From DATKCA01 sp035544675 (GTDB taxonomy: Bacteria; Acidobacteriota; Thermoanaerobaculia; Gp7-AA8): DNA of 12,110 nucleotides. Below, piece by piece: positions 1 to 9,639 of this stretch (position 1 is its first letter; each line of letters opens with the position of its first letter). The translations under genes were made by a program, and so were the position numbers. The stretch lies in contig DATKCA010000150.1 of the NCBI GenBank assembly GCA_035544675.1, forward strand, positions 1 through 12,110. Reading direction: 5' to 3'. The notes below the pieces were generated by a model. That model had not been told where the DNA came from. It saw only the letters and a list, made by a program, of their open reading frames with translations, and ran no database searches.

Positions 1-444
1 CAGCACCCGCTGAATGGCCTGCAGCACATCCTCTTCTCCGCTCCAGTGCTCGCGGAGGATGGCCGGGTCGGTGTCCACAAGCAGCTTGTTCAGGATGTAC
101 ACGCCGAACACCAGATCGTCGATGAAGCCGATGGGGCCGAGGATCGCCTCCGGCATGATGTCGAGAGGAAAGAGGTAATACGCCAGGCCGCTGCCGAGCA
201 GAACCTTGTTCTTGGCGTTGACCCGGGTGTCGTTGGTCAGACGCCACAGAAGGATGAACATGTCGGGCACGAGCATCAGAAAGTCGGCGCCTCGCTCGGC
301 GACCGAGCCCTTGCCCTCGACATATCTGTGGATGCGCACGCGGAGCCTGTCGTAGAACCTCCGGGCGCGGTCCGCCGACACCGGGCCGGCGGCTTTGGTG
401 GTCTCGCTCAGGTCGTCGGCGAAGTCGTCATCGGTTACTGCCAT
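1..444 (-). CDS. DUF1232 (YkvA-like) small membrane protein, 3' end cut by window edge
   Basis: The frame stays open from the ATG at 444 to base 1, giving 148 codons without a stop, so the C-terminus lies outside the window. The N-terminal half is charged and hydrophilic. From about residue 79 there is a conserved hydrophobic block containing YLFPLDIMPE, then GPIGFIDDLVFGVYILNKLL. The pattern 'hydrophobic-xPLD-x-MPE ... G-x-IDDL' is the signature of the DUF1232/YkvA family, membrane-associated proteins of unknown biochemical role. The ATG is chosen because a good Shine-Dalgarno, GGGAGGA (complement of 449-455), lies 4 nt upstream. The start overlaps the end of the upstream gene by 17 nt, which suggests translational coupling. 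Seen: the frame, the motif and the SD. Family membership is from memory of the motif. Function is unknown. Confidence 0.85.
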   Translation of the reverse strand, partial: MAVTDDDFADDLSETTKAAGPVSADRARRFYDRLRVRIHRYVEGKGSVAERGADFLMLVPDMFILLWRLTNDTRVNAKNKVLLGSGLAYYLFPLDIMPEAILGPIGFIDDLVFGVYILNKLLVDTDPAILREHWSGEEDVLQAIQRVL

Positions 445-910
445 CCTGTCCTCCCGGAACCGGCAGGTCCGCGCCTCCCCTGCCGAGAGTGATCGCGAGC
501 CCGCCCTCGATGATCCAGATGCTCTGAATGTCGGCTGTGACGAACGGTGGCAAAAATCGATCCAGTGACATGACCAGCGTGGCCGGCTCCTCGTAAGTTA
601 CGAGCTCCTTCGGCAGACGGTTTCTCATCAGCCCGAAAAGAATCGAGGGAATCGGGAACCCGGCCGCGGCGGCGCTTCGCAACGGCACGCGGACGGTCGT
701 CCCGGCGGCGCGGATCTCGGTGATCTCGACGGTGAAGGGGACGCTGATGAACTTCCGGATCGAGCCGGCCACGCGCAGCAGGCCGTTCGAGAACTGCAGC
801 TCGATCCGCTCGATGGGGTCCGTCTTCCCCATCATCTCCCGGACCATGGCGTTGAGTTTCCCGCCGTCCACGCGGACCTCGAAGGTGTCCCATTCGATGA
901 AGCGTTTCAC
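428..910 (-). CDS. conserved hypothetical beta-rich protein, LmeA/DUF2993-like
   Basis: Encodes 160 aa with no signal peptide or membrane helix that I can see. The sequence alternates short amphipathic strands: IEWDTFEVRVDGG, IERIELQFSNGLLRVAGSI, VPFTVEITEI, TTVRVPL. These are followed by AAGFPIPSILFGLM, a helix-like stretch, and a final LPPFVTADIQSIWIIEGGLAITLGRG. The arrangement (ligand-like beta half, GFPIP turn, amphipathic helix, closing 'GGL-x-I' strand) resembles LmeA/DUF2993 lipid-binding proteins, but I hold this loosely. The GTG at 910 is preferred over the internal ATG at 846 because the 21 residues between them continue the beta pattern. Upstream of 910 only an unrelated antisense reading of carB remains. 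There is no Shine-Dalgarno; a GATAAT box lies 7 nt upstream. The gene heads a two-gene unit with the DUF1232 gene and diverges from carB. Confidence 0.8.
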   Translation of the reverse strand: MKRFIEWDTFEVRVDGGKLNAMVREMMGKTDPIERIELQFSNGLLRVAGSIRKFISVPFTVEITEIRAAGTTVRVPLRSAAAAGFPIPSILFGLMRNRLPKELVTYEEPATLVMSLDRFLPPFVTADIQSIWIIEGGLAITLGRGGADLPVPGGQDGSNR

Positions 911-916
911 TTCGCG

Positions 917-923
917 TATTATC
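917..923. promoter_or_regulatory. overlapping bidirectional -10 core between carB and the divergent hypothetical gene
   Basis: The 24-nt gap between the two divergent start codons contains the only AT-rich heptamer, TATTATC. On the plus strand TATTAT (917-922) lies 12 nt before the carB ATG. On the minus strand GATAAT (923-918) lies 7 nt before the GTG at 910. Both match the bacterial -10 consensus TANNNT or TATAAT closely. Neither side has a convincing -35 or a Shine-Dalgarno. If used, both transcripts would begin within a few bases of their start codons. Seen: the sequences and spacings. Promoter activity is inference. Confidence 0.5.
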
Positions 924-934
924 GCCGCCGGAAA

Positions 935-4165
<3,231 letters not shown>

Positions 4166-4168
4166 GAC

Positions 4169-5074
4169 CTACTGAACGCTCAGCCACAACCGCGCCACCG
4201 CCAGCTCAGTCTTGAACGGCGTCATGGCGCGCACCAGGTACTGCACCCGTTTCCCGGCCGCTGACTTCTGCGCCGCGCCGGAGAGCTGGCGATGGGGCCG
4301 CGCCGGTCCGGGCTTGCGCGACTTGAACTGCGTGTGCGAAAACGGCGACGGCTTCTCGAACTCGATGACGAGCTCGTCGGCGACGACGTCGGCGCCGCCG
4401 AGGTAGCGGAAGTCCCACTCGATGCCTTCGCCGGCACGGAGGGTGACTTCCTCCGGATTCACGGAGATGAACACGCGGCCGGCTCCCTGCTCGACGTCGA
4501 CGCGGACCGGAACGGTGCGCGTGACGAATTCCGTCACGTCTTCCGGCCTGATCAGCCGGTCCGACGATGCCGGCGGCGCGGCGACCCGCGAGGGCGCTTC
4601 CGCTCGCGGAGGCGCCGGGATGAATGACGACGGCCGCGGCTTCTCGCCCTGCGGCAGCCAGTTGGCCACCGGCGCGCCATCGGAGTGGATGCGCGGGCGG
4701 GGCCGGCGAGTCCGCGTCTTGCGCGGCTCGGCGGCCGGGCGGGCGATCGGTGCCCTGGACGCTACGGGCGGCACCGCGACCGGCTTGGACGGCAACGCCG
4801 CAGTCGCTTTCTTCAACGCTTTCAGCGGTTTAGGCGCCGGCTTGAGCGTCTTGACTGACTTGGCGGCCTTGACCGCCTTGATCGCCTTCGACGGCTTCGA
4901 CGGCTTCGCGCGCTTGACCACTCTTGCCACGACCTTCGTCGCTTTCCGAGCTGGGCGGGCGGCTTTGACCTTCTTTGCCGCGGCTCGAGCCGCCGGTTTC
5001 ACGCGCGAGGCGACCTTTCTGGGTGCTCGCCGTGCTGCCGGGGCGGCCTTCTTCTTCGCCTGCGCCTTTGCCAT
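4169..5074 (-). CDS. histone-H1-like Lys/Ala/Pro tail fused to a C-terminal beta-sandwich domain
   Basis: Encodes 301 aa. Residues 1 to about 100 are almost wholly Ala, Lys, Arg, Pro, Val and Ser, with AKKK, PAAR, KAAK and KPSK-type repeats like bacterial H1/AlgP-type DNA-binding tails. An Arg-rich patch (RTRRPRPR, about 121-128) and a Pro/Ala-rich linker to about residue 185 follow. The last ~110 residues (VPVRVDVEQGAGRVFISVNP, then EEVTLRAGEGIEWDF, and YLVRAMTPFKTELAVARLWLSV at the end) look like a compact beta-sandwich. The 'VNPEEVTLRAGEGIEW' rhythm recalls cupredoxin-like domains, but I see no His/Cys/Met copper-ligand set. No signal peptide is seen, so a cytoplasmic or nucleoid location is inferred. 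The ATG at 5074 has a weak purine-rich GAGAGA upstream. The gene lies 86 nt after the SDR gene and converges on carB. The exact function is unknown. Confidence 0.85.
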   Translation of the reverse strand: MAKAQAKKKAAPAARRAPRKVASRVKPAARAAAKKVKAARPARKATKVVARVVKRAKPSKPSKAIKAVKAAKSVKTLKPAPKPLKALKKATAALPSKPVAVPPVASRAPIARPAAEPRKTRTRRPRPRIHSDGAPVANWLPQGEKPRPSSFIPAPPRAEAPSRVAAPPASSDRLIRPEDVTEFVTRTVPVRVDVEQGAGRVFISVNPEEVTLRAGEGIEWDFRYLGGADVVADELVIEFEKPSPFSHTQFKSRKPGPARPHRQLSGAAQKSAAGKRVQYLVRAMTPFKTELAVARLWLSVQ

Positions 5075-5116
5075 CGGAGTCTCTCTCTAGCCGGTGGGCT
5101 GAAAAATGAATGGCGC

Positions 5117-5125
5117 AATATAGCA
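5117..5125 (-). promoter_or_regulatory. possible extended -10 promoter for the H1-tail gene
   Basis: Read on the minus strand, 5125-5117 is TGCTATATT, an extended -10 (TGn plus TATATT). It sits in the 86-nt gap between the SDR stop and the ATG at 5074 and would give a leader of roughly 36 nt. No good -35 is visible. The 5075-5160 gap contains no gene that I can see. A weak GGTGC/GCGCC hairpin (5112-5127) followed on the minus strand by a T-rich run overlaps it. Confidence 0.35.
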
Positions 5126-5160
5126 CCGCTCCAGGCCGGGGCCAGAGAAGATTGGCAAGC

Positions 5161-5901
5161 TCAGCCGAAGACGCCCGCCACGCTGAATCCGCCGTCCACA
5201 GCGATGCACTGCCCCGTGATGTACGAGGCGGCCGGCATGGCCAGAAACGCAACCAGGTCAGCAACTTCCACCGGCTCACCGACGCGTCCGGCGGGTGTGC
5301 GGGCCAGGATCGCGGAGAGTCGCGCCGGGTCGCTGAGGACCGGTTCCGCGAGCGGCGTCCGGATATACCAGGGAGCGACGGCGTTGACGCGGATGCCGTC
5401 CCGCGCCCACTCGGCCGCCAGCGCGCGGGTCAACGCGGCGACCGCGGCTTTGCTCATCGCGTAGGGCGTGCCGGTTCCGAGGTTCCGGAAGGCGGCGACC
5501 GAGACGATGTTGATGATGGAGGCATCTCCAGCCGCCTTCAGCATTGGATACGCGGCGCGGCACAGCGCGAACGCTGAGTCCATGTTCGTGCGGAGGATGT
5601 GCTCGTACTCCTCGTCAGAGTAGCCAACCGCCGGCTTGCGGATGTTCGTGCCGGCGTTGTTGACGAGGATGTCGAGCTTGTCGAGCTGCGCGACGATCTT
5701 CGCCGAGTCGGTGACGACGTCGGCGGCGATGGCCTTCGCGCCGCGTGCCGCCGCCCACTCCCCGAGCCGCTTCTCGTTGCGCGCGACGCCGATGACGTCC
5801 GCGCCGAGCTCGCGGAAGACATCGCCGATGGCCAGGCCGATGCCGGCGGTGCATCCGGTGACGAGCGCGGTCCTGCCGGAGAGAGTCCAGCGGTTTGTCA
5901 T
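5161..5901 (-). CDS. short-chain dehydrogenase/reductase, tropinone-reductase-like
   Basis: Encodes 246 aa, a standard classical SDR length. The Rossmann nucleotide-binding motif TGCTAGIG is at residues 15-22 and the structural NNAG motif is at 81-84. The catalytic triad is Ser134, Tyr147 and Lys151 within NIVSVAAF...YAMSK. The segment NAVAPWYIRTPLAEPVL after the active site and the closing ITGQCIAVDGG are typical of the tropinone-reductase-like SDR branch. It is an NAD(P)H-dependent carbonyl or alcohol oxidoreductase whose substrate cannot be read from sequence. The ATG at 5901 lies 11 nt after the glmM stop, so the gene is probably the last of that operon or read through from it. The start codon itself sits inside a remnant of a dispersed repeat, and the Shine-Dalgarno is poor. 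The gene has no evident functional tie to its neighbours. Confidence 0.93.
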   Translation of the reverse strand: MTNRWTLSGRTALVTGCTAGIGLAIGDVFRELGADVIGVARNEKRLGEWAAARGAKAIAADVVTDSAKIVAQLDKLDILVNNAGTNIRKPAVGYSDEEYEHILRTNMDSAFALCRAAYPMLKAAGDASIINIVSVAAFRNLGTGTPYAMSKAAVAALTRALAAEWARDGIRVNAVAPWYIRTPLAEPVLSDPARLSAILARTPAGRVGEPVEVADLVAFLAMPAASYITGQCIAVDGGFSVAGVFG

Positions 5902-5911
5902 TCCGAGCGTA
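5897..5911 (+). repeat. partial dispersed repeat (GTCATTCCGAGCGTA) over the SDR start codon
   Basis: GTCATTCCGAGCG is the conserved left half of the same element found in carB (2339-2370) and before murA (10950-10973). The copy spans the 11-nt glmM-SDR gap and the first codons of the SDR gene. The SDR start codon ATG (5901-5899) is the complement of the CAT in GTCATTCC. Only half of the element is recognisable. Confidence 0.5.
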
Positions 5912-5912
5912 C

Positions 5913-7247
5913 TTACCCGATCTCCTGCTTCAACACCGCGCGCAGCTCCTCGGCGATCTTGGTGATCTGTTTCTCGTCCTCCCCCTCCACCATCACGCGC
6001 ACGAGGTTCTCCGTCCCCGAATACCGCACGAGAATCCGTCCGCGACCCGCGAGCTGCTGCGCGGCTTTGGCCGCCGCGGTCTGGTAGCGCGGCAGCGACT
6101 CGAGCGGCGGCTTCGACGCCACCTTCTCGTTCAGCAGAAGCTGCGGCATCGGCTCGAACGTGCGCAGCTTCGAGAATTTCTCGCCGCGCTCGGTGAGGAT
6201 CTCGCCGAACACCAGCGCGGTGTGAATCCCGTCGCCCGTGGTGTGCAGCTCGAGATCGATGACGTGTCCGGACTGCTCGCCGCCGAGGATCGCCTTGCGC
6301 TGTAGCATCTGTTCGAGGACGTACTTGTCGCCGACCTGCGCGCGCACGAGATCGATCCCGTCCTTTTTCAGCTGGGCCTCGAACCCGAAGTTCGACATCA
6401 CCGTCGTCACGACGGCGTTCCCGGTGAGCTTCCCGCGCTGCTTGAGCGACGTCGCCCATAGATAGATGATCTCGTCGCCGTCGCGAATCCTCCCGGTGTC
6501 GTCGGCGAAGATGGCCCGGTCGGCATCGCCGTCGAAGGCCACGCCGAAGTCGGCGCTCTGCTTCACCACGACCTCAGCCAGGCCCTCAGGGTGCAGCGCA
6601 CCCGACTTCTCGTTGATGTTCCGGCCGTCCGGCTGATCGTTGATGACCACGACCTCTGCGCCGGCGCGCCGGAACACATCCGGCCCGATGCGGTACGCGG
6701 CCCCATGTCCGGCATCGAGCACGACCTTGCGGCCTTTCAAGGCGCCCGGCCGCACCGAGGAGATGAGGAATCGCTCGTAGGCCTCGACCAGGTCCGGTGA
6801 GTCGGGGAGATCTTCGGAATCGACGAAGACGCTCTGGCGGCGGATGGGCCGCAGCTCGTCCTCGATCTGTTCCTCGACGGCATCGGGCAGTTTCATCCCG
6901 TCGTGTCCGAAGATCTTGACGCCGTTGTCTTCGAACGGATTGTGCGAGGCGGAGATGGAGATGGCCGCCACCGCGTCGCTGATCCGGCAGAGGTACGCGA
7001 CGCCCGGCGTCGGAATCACGCCGATGAGCACACCTTCCCCACCGCCAGCCGCGAGCCCCGCCGCGAGAGCGCGCGCGATCTCCAGGCCCGACTCGCGCGT
7101 ATCCATACCGAGGAGGACGCGCGGCGGCGCTCCACTCCCACGGAGGCGGTGCGCCAGCGCCTCGCCGAGCGCGAACATCGTCGCGGCGTCGAGCGGATAC
7201 TGGCGGGCCTTGCCGCGGATGCCGTCGGTTCCGAATAGCTCTCTCAT
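5913..7247 (-). CDS. glmM: phosphoglucosamine mutase GlmM
   Basis: Encodes 444 aa, the normal length for GlmM (~445). It interconverts glucosamine-6-phosphate and glucosamine-1-phosphate, the step feeding UDP-GlcNAc for peptidoglycan and other glycans. The N-terminus MRELFGTDGIRGKA is typical. The phosphoserine loop SISASHNPFEDNG places the catalytic Ser at 101. The Mg-binding loop DGDADR is at 239-244, the sugar-binding GEQSGH at 323-328, and the phosphate-binding RYSGTENLVRVMVEG at about 408-422. All key residues are intact. The ATG overlaps the cdaR stop as ATGA (7247-7244), so it is translationally coupled to cdaR. In Firmicutes GlmM binds CdaA and inhibits its cyclase activity. The cdaA-cdaR-glmM order here is consistent with that regulatory partnership, though the interaction in this organism is inference. 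Confidence 0.97.
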   Translation of the reverse strand: MRELFGTDGIRGKARQYPLDAATMFALGEALAHRLRGSGAPPRVLLGMDTRESGLEIARALAAGLAAGGGEGVLIGVIPTPGVAYLCRISDAVAAISISASHNPFEDNGVKIFGHDGMKLPDAVEEQIEDELRPIRRQSVFVDSEDLPDSPDLVEAYERFLISSVRPGALKGRKVVLDAGHGAAYRIGPDVFRRAGAEVVVINDQPDGRNINEKSGALHPEGLAEVVVKQSADFGVAFDGDADRAIFADDTGRIRDGDEIIYLWATSLKQRGKLTGNAVVTTVMSNFGFEAQLKKDGIDLVRAQVGDKYVLEQMLQRKAILGGEQSGHVIDLELHTTGDGIHTALVFGEILTERGEKFSKLRTFEPMPQLLLNEKVASKPPLESLPRYQTAAAKAAQQLAGRGRILVRYSGTENLVRVMVEGEDEKQITKIAEELRAVLKQEIG

Positions 7248-7948
7248 GGTGGATTCGCCGTGGCCGGTTCTGTGGTGCTGTCCACGGGCGGCGGCTGCGT
7301 CGGCCCGACCGGCGGAAGAATCGGGAGCGTCACCTCCGTCGTCAGCGGTGAGACGACGCGAACGAGTTGCGAGTCGGAGACGACTGCCACACGCCTCGTG
7401 AACGTCTCGGTGCGGCCGCTCATGATAATGCGCTCGGTCCCCACCTCGGTCATCTCCAGAATCTGCGATGAGGGTCCGGACACCAGAGCGCGGTCGGGGT
7501 TCAGCACCGGCGGTCCGGCCAGATGGCCGGGCGCCACCGATCCGTCCAAAAAGGGCCGGATCGACACTGCGCGCTGGCGAAGCTGCTCGACGGTGAACAC
7601 GAACTGGTTCGGCTGAATCGAGACCACCTCGACATCCTCAGGCACGTTCAGCCTCTGCGGATGCAGCGTGATCGTGGCCTGACCGGCCCGGCGGACCCAG
7701 GAGAGGTCGACCGGCACGGCCACTGTCTGCGACGACACGACCCGCAGGTCGGAGAGCCGCCCGCGCAGCCGCACGCCCACCGTTTCCGGCACCGGAGTGG
7801 TGATGACGAACTCGCGCGGCATGCCCACCAGCGAGAGCGGCGCGGCGAAGACCCGTTCCGAGACCGGCTCCCGCCTCGGCGCCGAGAACACGACCCACAC
7901 CACGATGGCGAGGAACAGTGAGATCAGTTTCAAACCGATGTTTCTCAC
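7244..7948 (-). CDS. cdaR: CdaR (YbbR-domain) membrane regulator of diadenylate cyclase
   Basis: Encodes 234 aa. A single N-terminal transmembrane helix (about residues 5-22, GLKLISLFLAIVVWVVFS) anchors an extracytoplasmic region. That region has two YbbR-like beta repeats, about 30-105 and 110-205, recognisable by VRLRGRLSDLRVV, PVDLSWV and the 'V.VSIQPNQFVFTVE' and 'ALVSGPSSQI' strands. A Pro/Thr-rich tail (about 208-234) ends the protein. CdaR proteins modulate the cyclase CdaA, positively or negatively depending on species. The start is the GTG at 7948, chosen because it overlaps the cdaA stop as GTGA and lies behind a GGGGTG Shine-Dalgarno-like run. The stop overlaps glmM as ATGA. The family's typical three or four YbbR repeats are reduced to about two. 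Confidence 0.92.
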   Translation of the reverse strand: MRNIGLKLISLFLAIVVWVVFSAPRREPVSERVFAAPLSLVGMPREFVITTPVPETVGVRLRGRLSDLRVVSSQTVAVPVDLSWVRRAGQATITLHPQRLNVPEDVEVVSIQPNQFVFTVEQLRQRAVSIRPFLDGSVAPGHLAGPPVLNPDRALVSGPSSQILEMTEVGTERIIMSGRTETFTRRVAVVSDSQLVRVVSPLTTEVTLPILPPVGPTQPPPVDSTTEPATANPP

Positions 7949-8715
7949 GACTGCACCCCGAACCGCTCGACCAGAAGCTGATGCAGCATCTCCCGGTCGA
8001 GATTCTCGTGCAGCATCCCCTCGGATGCCGCCGCCATCGATCCGTTCTCTTCGGAGATGACGATGACCAGCGCGTCGCTCTCCTCGGAGAGTCCGAGGGC
8101 GGCGCGATGGCGCGTGCCGTGAGCGAGCGTGGGGTCGGGGGCCGGCGTCAGCGGCAGGAACGCACCGGCCGCAATGGCCCGATTCCCGCGGAGGAGCACC
8201 GCTCCGTCATGCAGCGGGCCGCCGGGAATGAACAGCGTGACAAGAAGCTCCGTCGTCACGATGGCATCGAGCGGCTTGGCCCCTTCCTCGTACATGCGCA
8301 GCGTCTGCGCGCCCTCCAGCACGATGAGCGCGCCGATCTTCTTCGACGCCAGGACGTCGCAGGCATTGAGGATGGCGTCCACCGGAAAGCCGCTGTTCCG
8401 GCGCCGGAACATCGCCAGCAGCGGGTTCGCTCCCATCTGCGCCAGGGCCCGCCGGATCTCCTGCTGAAACAGCACGATGATCACGAAGGGCAGATAGAAC
8501 AGCATCTCCCGCGAGATGACTTCGAGCGAGCGCAGGTCCCACGCCCGGGCCACGAAGTAGAGACTGGCCAGGAGGGTGAGGCCGATGGAGATCTGCATGG
8601 CCCGCGTGCCGCGGATGAGGCTGAGGACGTTGTAGATGATGAAGGCCACCAGGAAAATGTCGAGAGCGTCGCGCCACGAGAACTGCAGCTGCAGGAGCCT
8701 GTCGAAGATCGTCAC
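7945..8715 (-). CDS. cdaA: diadenylate cyclase CdaA (DacA)
   Basis: Encodes 256 aa. It condenses two ATP into c-di-AMP at the inner face of the cytoplasmic membrane. Three transmembrane helices are visible at about 17-36, 39-58 and 72-85. They are followed by QQEIRRALAQMG and the DAC domain with LHDGA (DGA at 170-172) and GTRHRAALG (RHR at 202-204), the two catalytic signatures, both intact. The domain closes with DALVIVISEENG. The start is the GTG at 8715: it overlaps the folP stop as GTGA, and AAGGAG (complement of 8721-8726) lies 5 nt upstream, the best Shine-Dalgarno in the window. Its stop overlaps cdaR likewise. c-di-AMP usually controls potassium and osmolyte transport and wall homeostasis; no target protein or riboswitch is visible here. 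Confidence 0.97.
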   Translation of the reverse strand: MTIFDRLLQLQFSWRDALDIFLVAFIIYNVLSLIRGTRAMQISIGLTLLASLYFVARAWDLRSLEVISREMLFYLPFVIIVLFQQEIRRALAQMGANPLLAMFRRRNSGFPVDAILNACDVLASKKIGALIVLEGAQTLRMYEEGAKPLDAIVTTELLVTLFIPGGPLHDGAVLLRGNRAIAAGAFLPLTPAPDPTLAHGTRHRAALGLSEESDALVIVISEENGSMAAASEGMLHENLDREMLHQLLVERFGVQS

Positions 8716-9599
8716 CGCGGCTCCTTCGCGGCGATGGCAGCGGACACCCTGAGAAAATCGACGGTGGCCCGGACGTCGTGGACCCGGACGACGGCCGCGC
8801 CGCCGCGATGGGCGGCCGCGACGGCGGCCAGAGACCCGGCCGCGCGATCCGGTCCCGGCTCCCGGCCGGTGAGGTGGCCGATGAAGCCCTTGCGCGACGC
8901 GCCGATCACGAACGGCGCAATGGAGGCCAGCTCGTTGCAGCGCGCCAGGATCTCCAGGTTCTGATCGAACGTCTTCGCGAAGCCGATGCCGGGATCGATG
9001 AGAATCTGCTCCACGCCCGCGCTTCTCGCGGCATCGACGAACCCGTGCAGCTCGTGCGCGACGTCGCTCACCACATCGTCGTACCCGGTCAGCGTCTGCA
9101 TCGTCCGCGGCTCGCCGCGCATGTGCATGAGGATCACCGGCACGCCGGCGCGGGCGGCCACCTTCGCCATTTCCGGATCGCCGCGCAGCGCCGAGACGTC
9201 GTTGATGAGGTCCGCTCCCGCGTCGATCGCGGCCTGCGCGACCGCCGCCTTGGTCGTGTCGACGGAGAGCGGCACGTCCGAGAGCCTGCGGATGCCCTCG
9301 ATCACGGGAACGACGCGCTCCAGCTCGGCCGCCAGGCCGACAGGCTCGGCACCGGGGCGGGTCGACTCGCCACCCACGTCGATGATCGCCGCACCATCCG
9401 CCTCCATCGCCAGCGCCGCCTGCACGGCCCTGGCCGGTTCAAAGTTTACGCCGCCGTCGGAGAAGGAATCGGGCGTCACGTTGAGGACGGACATGACCAG
9501 CGGGGTGATACCGAGTTTCAGAGCGCGGCCTCTGGGAAGGACGAAGGATGAAGGATGAAGGATGAAGGATGAATCAGCTCCGGAGGGCGCTCTCTTCAT
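8712..9599 (-). CDS. folP: dihydropteroate synthase FolP with repeat-derived N-terminus
   Basis: FolP joins p-aminobenzoate to 6-hydroxymethyl-dihydropterin diphosphate in folate synthesis and is the sulfonamide target. Motifs numbered from the ATG at 9599 (295 aa) are NVTPDSFSDGG (40-50), DVGGESTRPGA (74-84), then SVDTTK, LINDVSALRGD, ILMHMRG, LIDPGIGFAK and IGASRKGF, all intact. Residues 1-22 are not FolP-like: SSFILHPSSFVLP is simply the translation of a GAAGGAT/ATCCTTC repeat arm. Homology to normal FolP begins near RGRALKLGITPLVMSVLN. The first in-frame ATG is 9599 (an in-frame TGA lies at 9605-9603), with AAGG in the repeat serving as a possible Shine-Dalgarno. Alternatives are a CTG at 9521 with AGAGG 7 nt upstream (269 aa) and an ATG at 9494 (260 aa). 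The stop overlaps cdaA as GTGA. The gene identity is sure; the start is not. Confidence 0.95.
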   Translation of the reverse strand: MKRAPSGADSSFILHPSSFVLPRGRALKLGITPLVMSVLNVTPDSFSDGGVNFEPARAVQAALAMEADGAAIIDVGGESTRPGAEPVGLAAELERVVPVIEGIRRLSDVPLSVDTTKAAVAQAAIDAGADLINDVSALRGDPEMAKVAARAGVPVILMHMRGEPRTMQTLTGYDDVVSDVAHELHGFVDAARSAGVEQILIDPGIGFAKTFDQNLEILARCNELASIAPFVIGASRKGFIGHLTGREPGPDRAAGSLAAVAAAHRGGAAVVRVHDVRATVDFLRVSAAIAAKEPR

Positions 9600-9639
9600 C
9601 CTTCATCCTTCATCCTTCATCCTTCCGCCTTCATCCTTC
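9536..9639. repeat. inverted array of the heptamer GAAGGAT between murA and folP
   Basis: The left arm holds a degenerate GAAGGAC (9536-9542), four perfect GAAGGAT units (9543-9570) and GAA. The right arm is TTC plus four ATCCTTC units (9595-9625), then a degenerate CGCCTTC and another ATCCTTC (9633-9639). Bases 9543-9573 and 9595-9625 form a perfect 31-bp inverted repeat around a 21-nt spacer that contains CTCCGGAG (9578-9585). The element touches the murA stop codon on one side and encodes the first residues of folP on the other. On the murA-folP transcript it should fold into a long hairpin carrying the folP ATG. Similar arrays giving SSFILHPSSF in translations are, from memory, widespread dispersed repeats. 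Confidence 0.9.

Noticed and set aside
5102..5127. Possible rho-independent terminator after the SDR gene (GGTGC/GCGCC hairpin then a T-rich run on the minus strand)
   Set aside because: The stem is only 5 bp with a G-T pair and the T-run is interrupted and displaced. It overlaps a better -10-like element, so I did not call it.
5902..6459. Upstream extension of the SDR frame to 432 aa as a fusion
   Set aside because: The extra part is an antisense-like Arg/Ala-rich shadow of glmM in another frame. SDR homology starts at the ATG at 5901.
9536..9639. CRISPR-like array
   Set aside because: The units are 7-bp tandem heptamers in two inverted arms with no spacers, so this is a simple inverted repeat.
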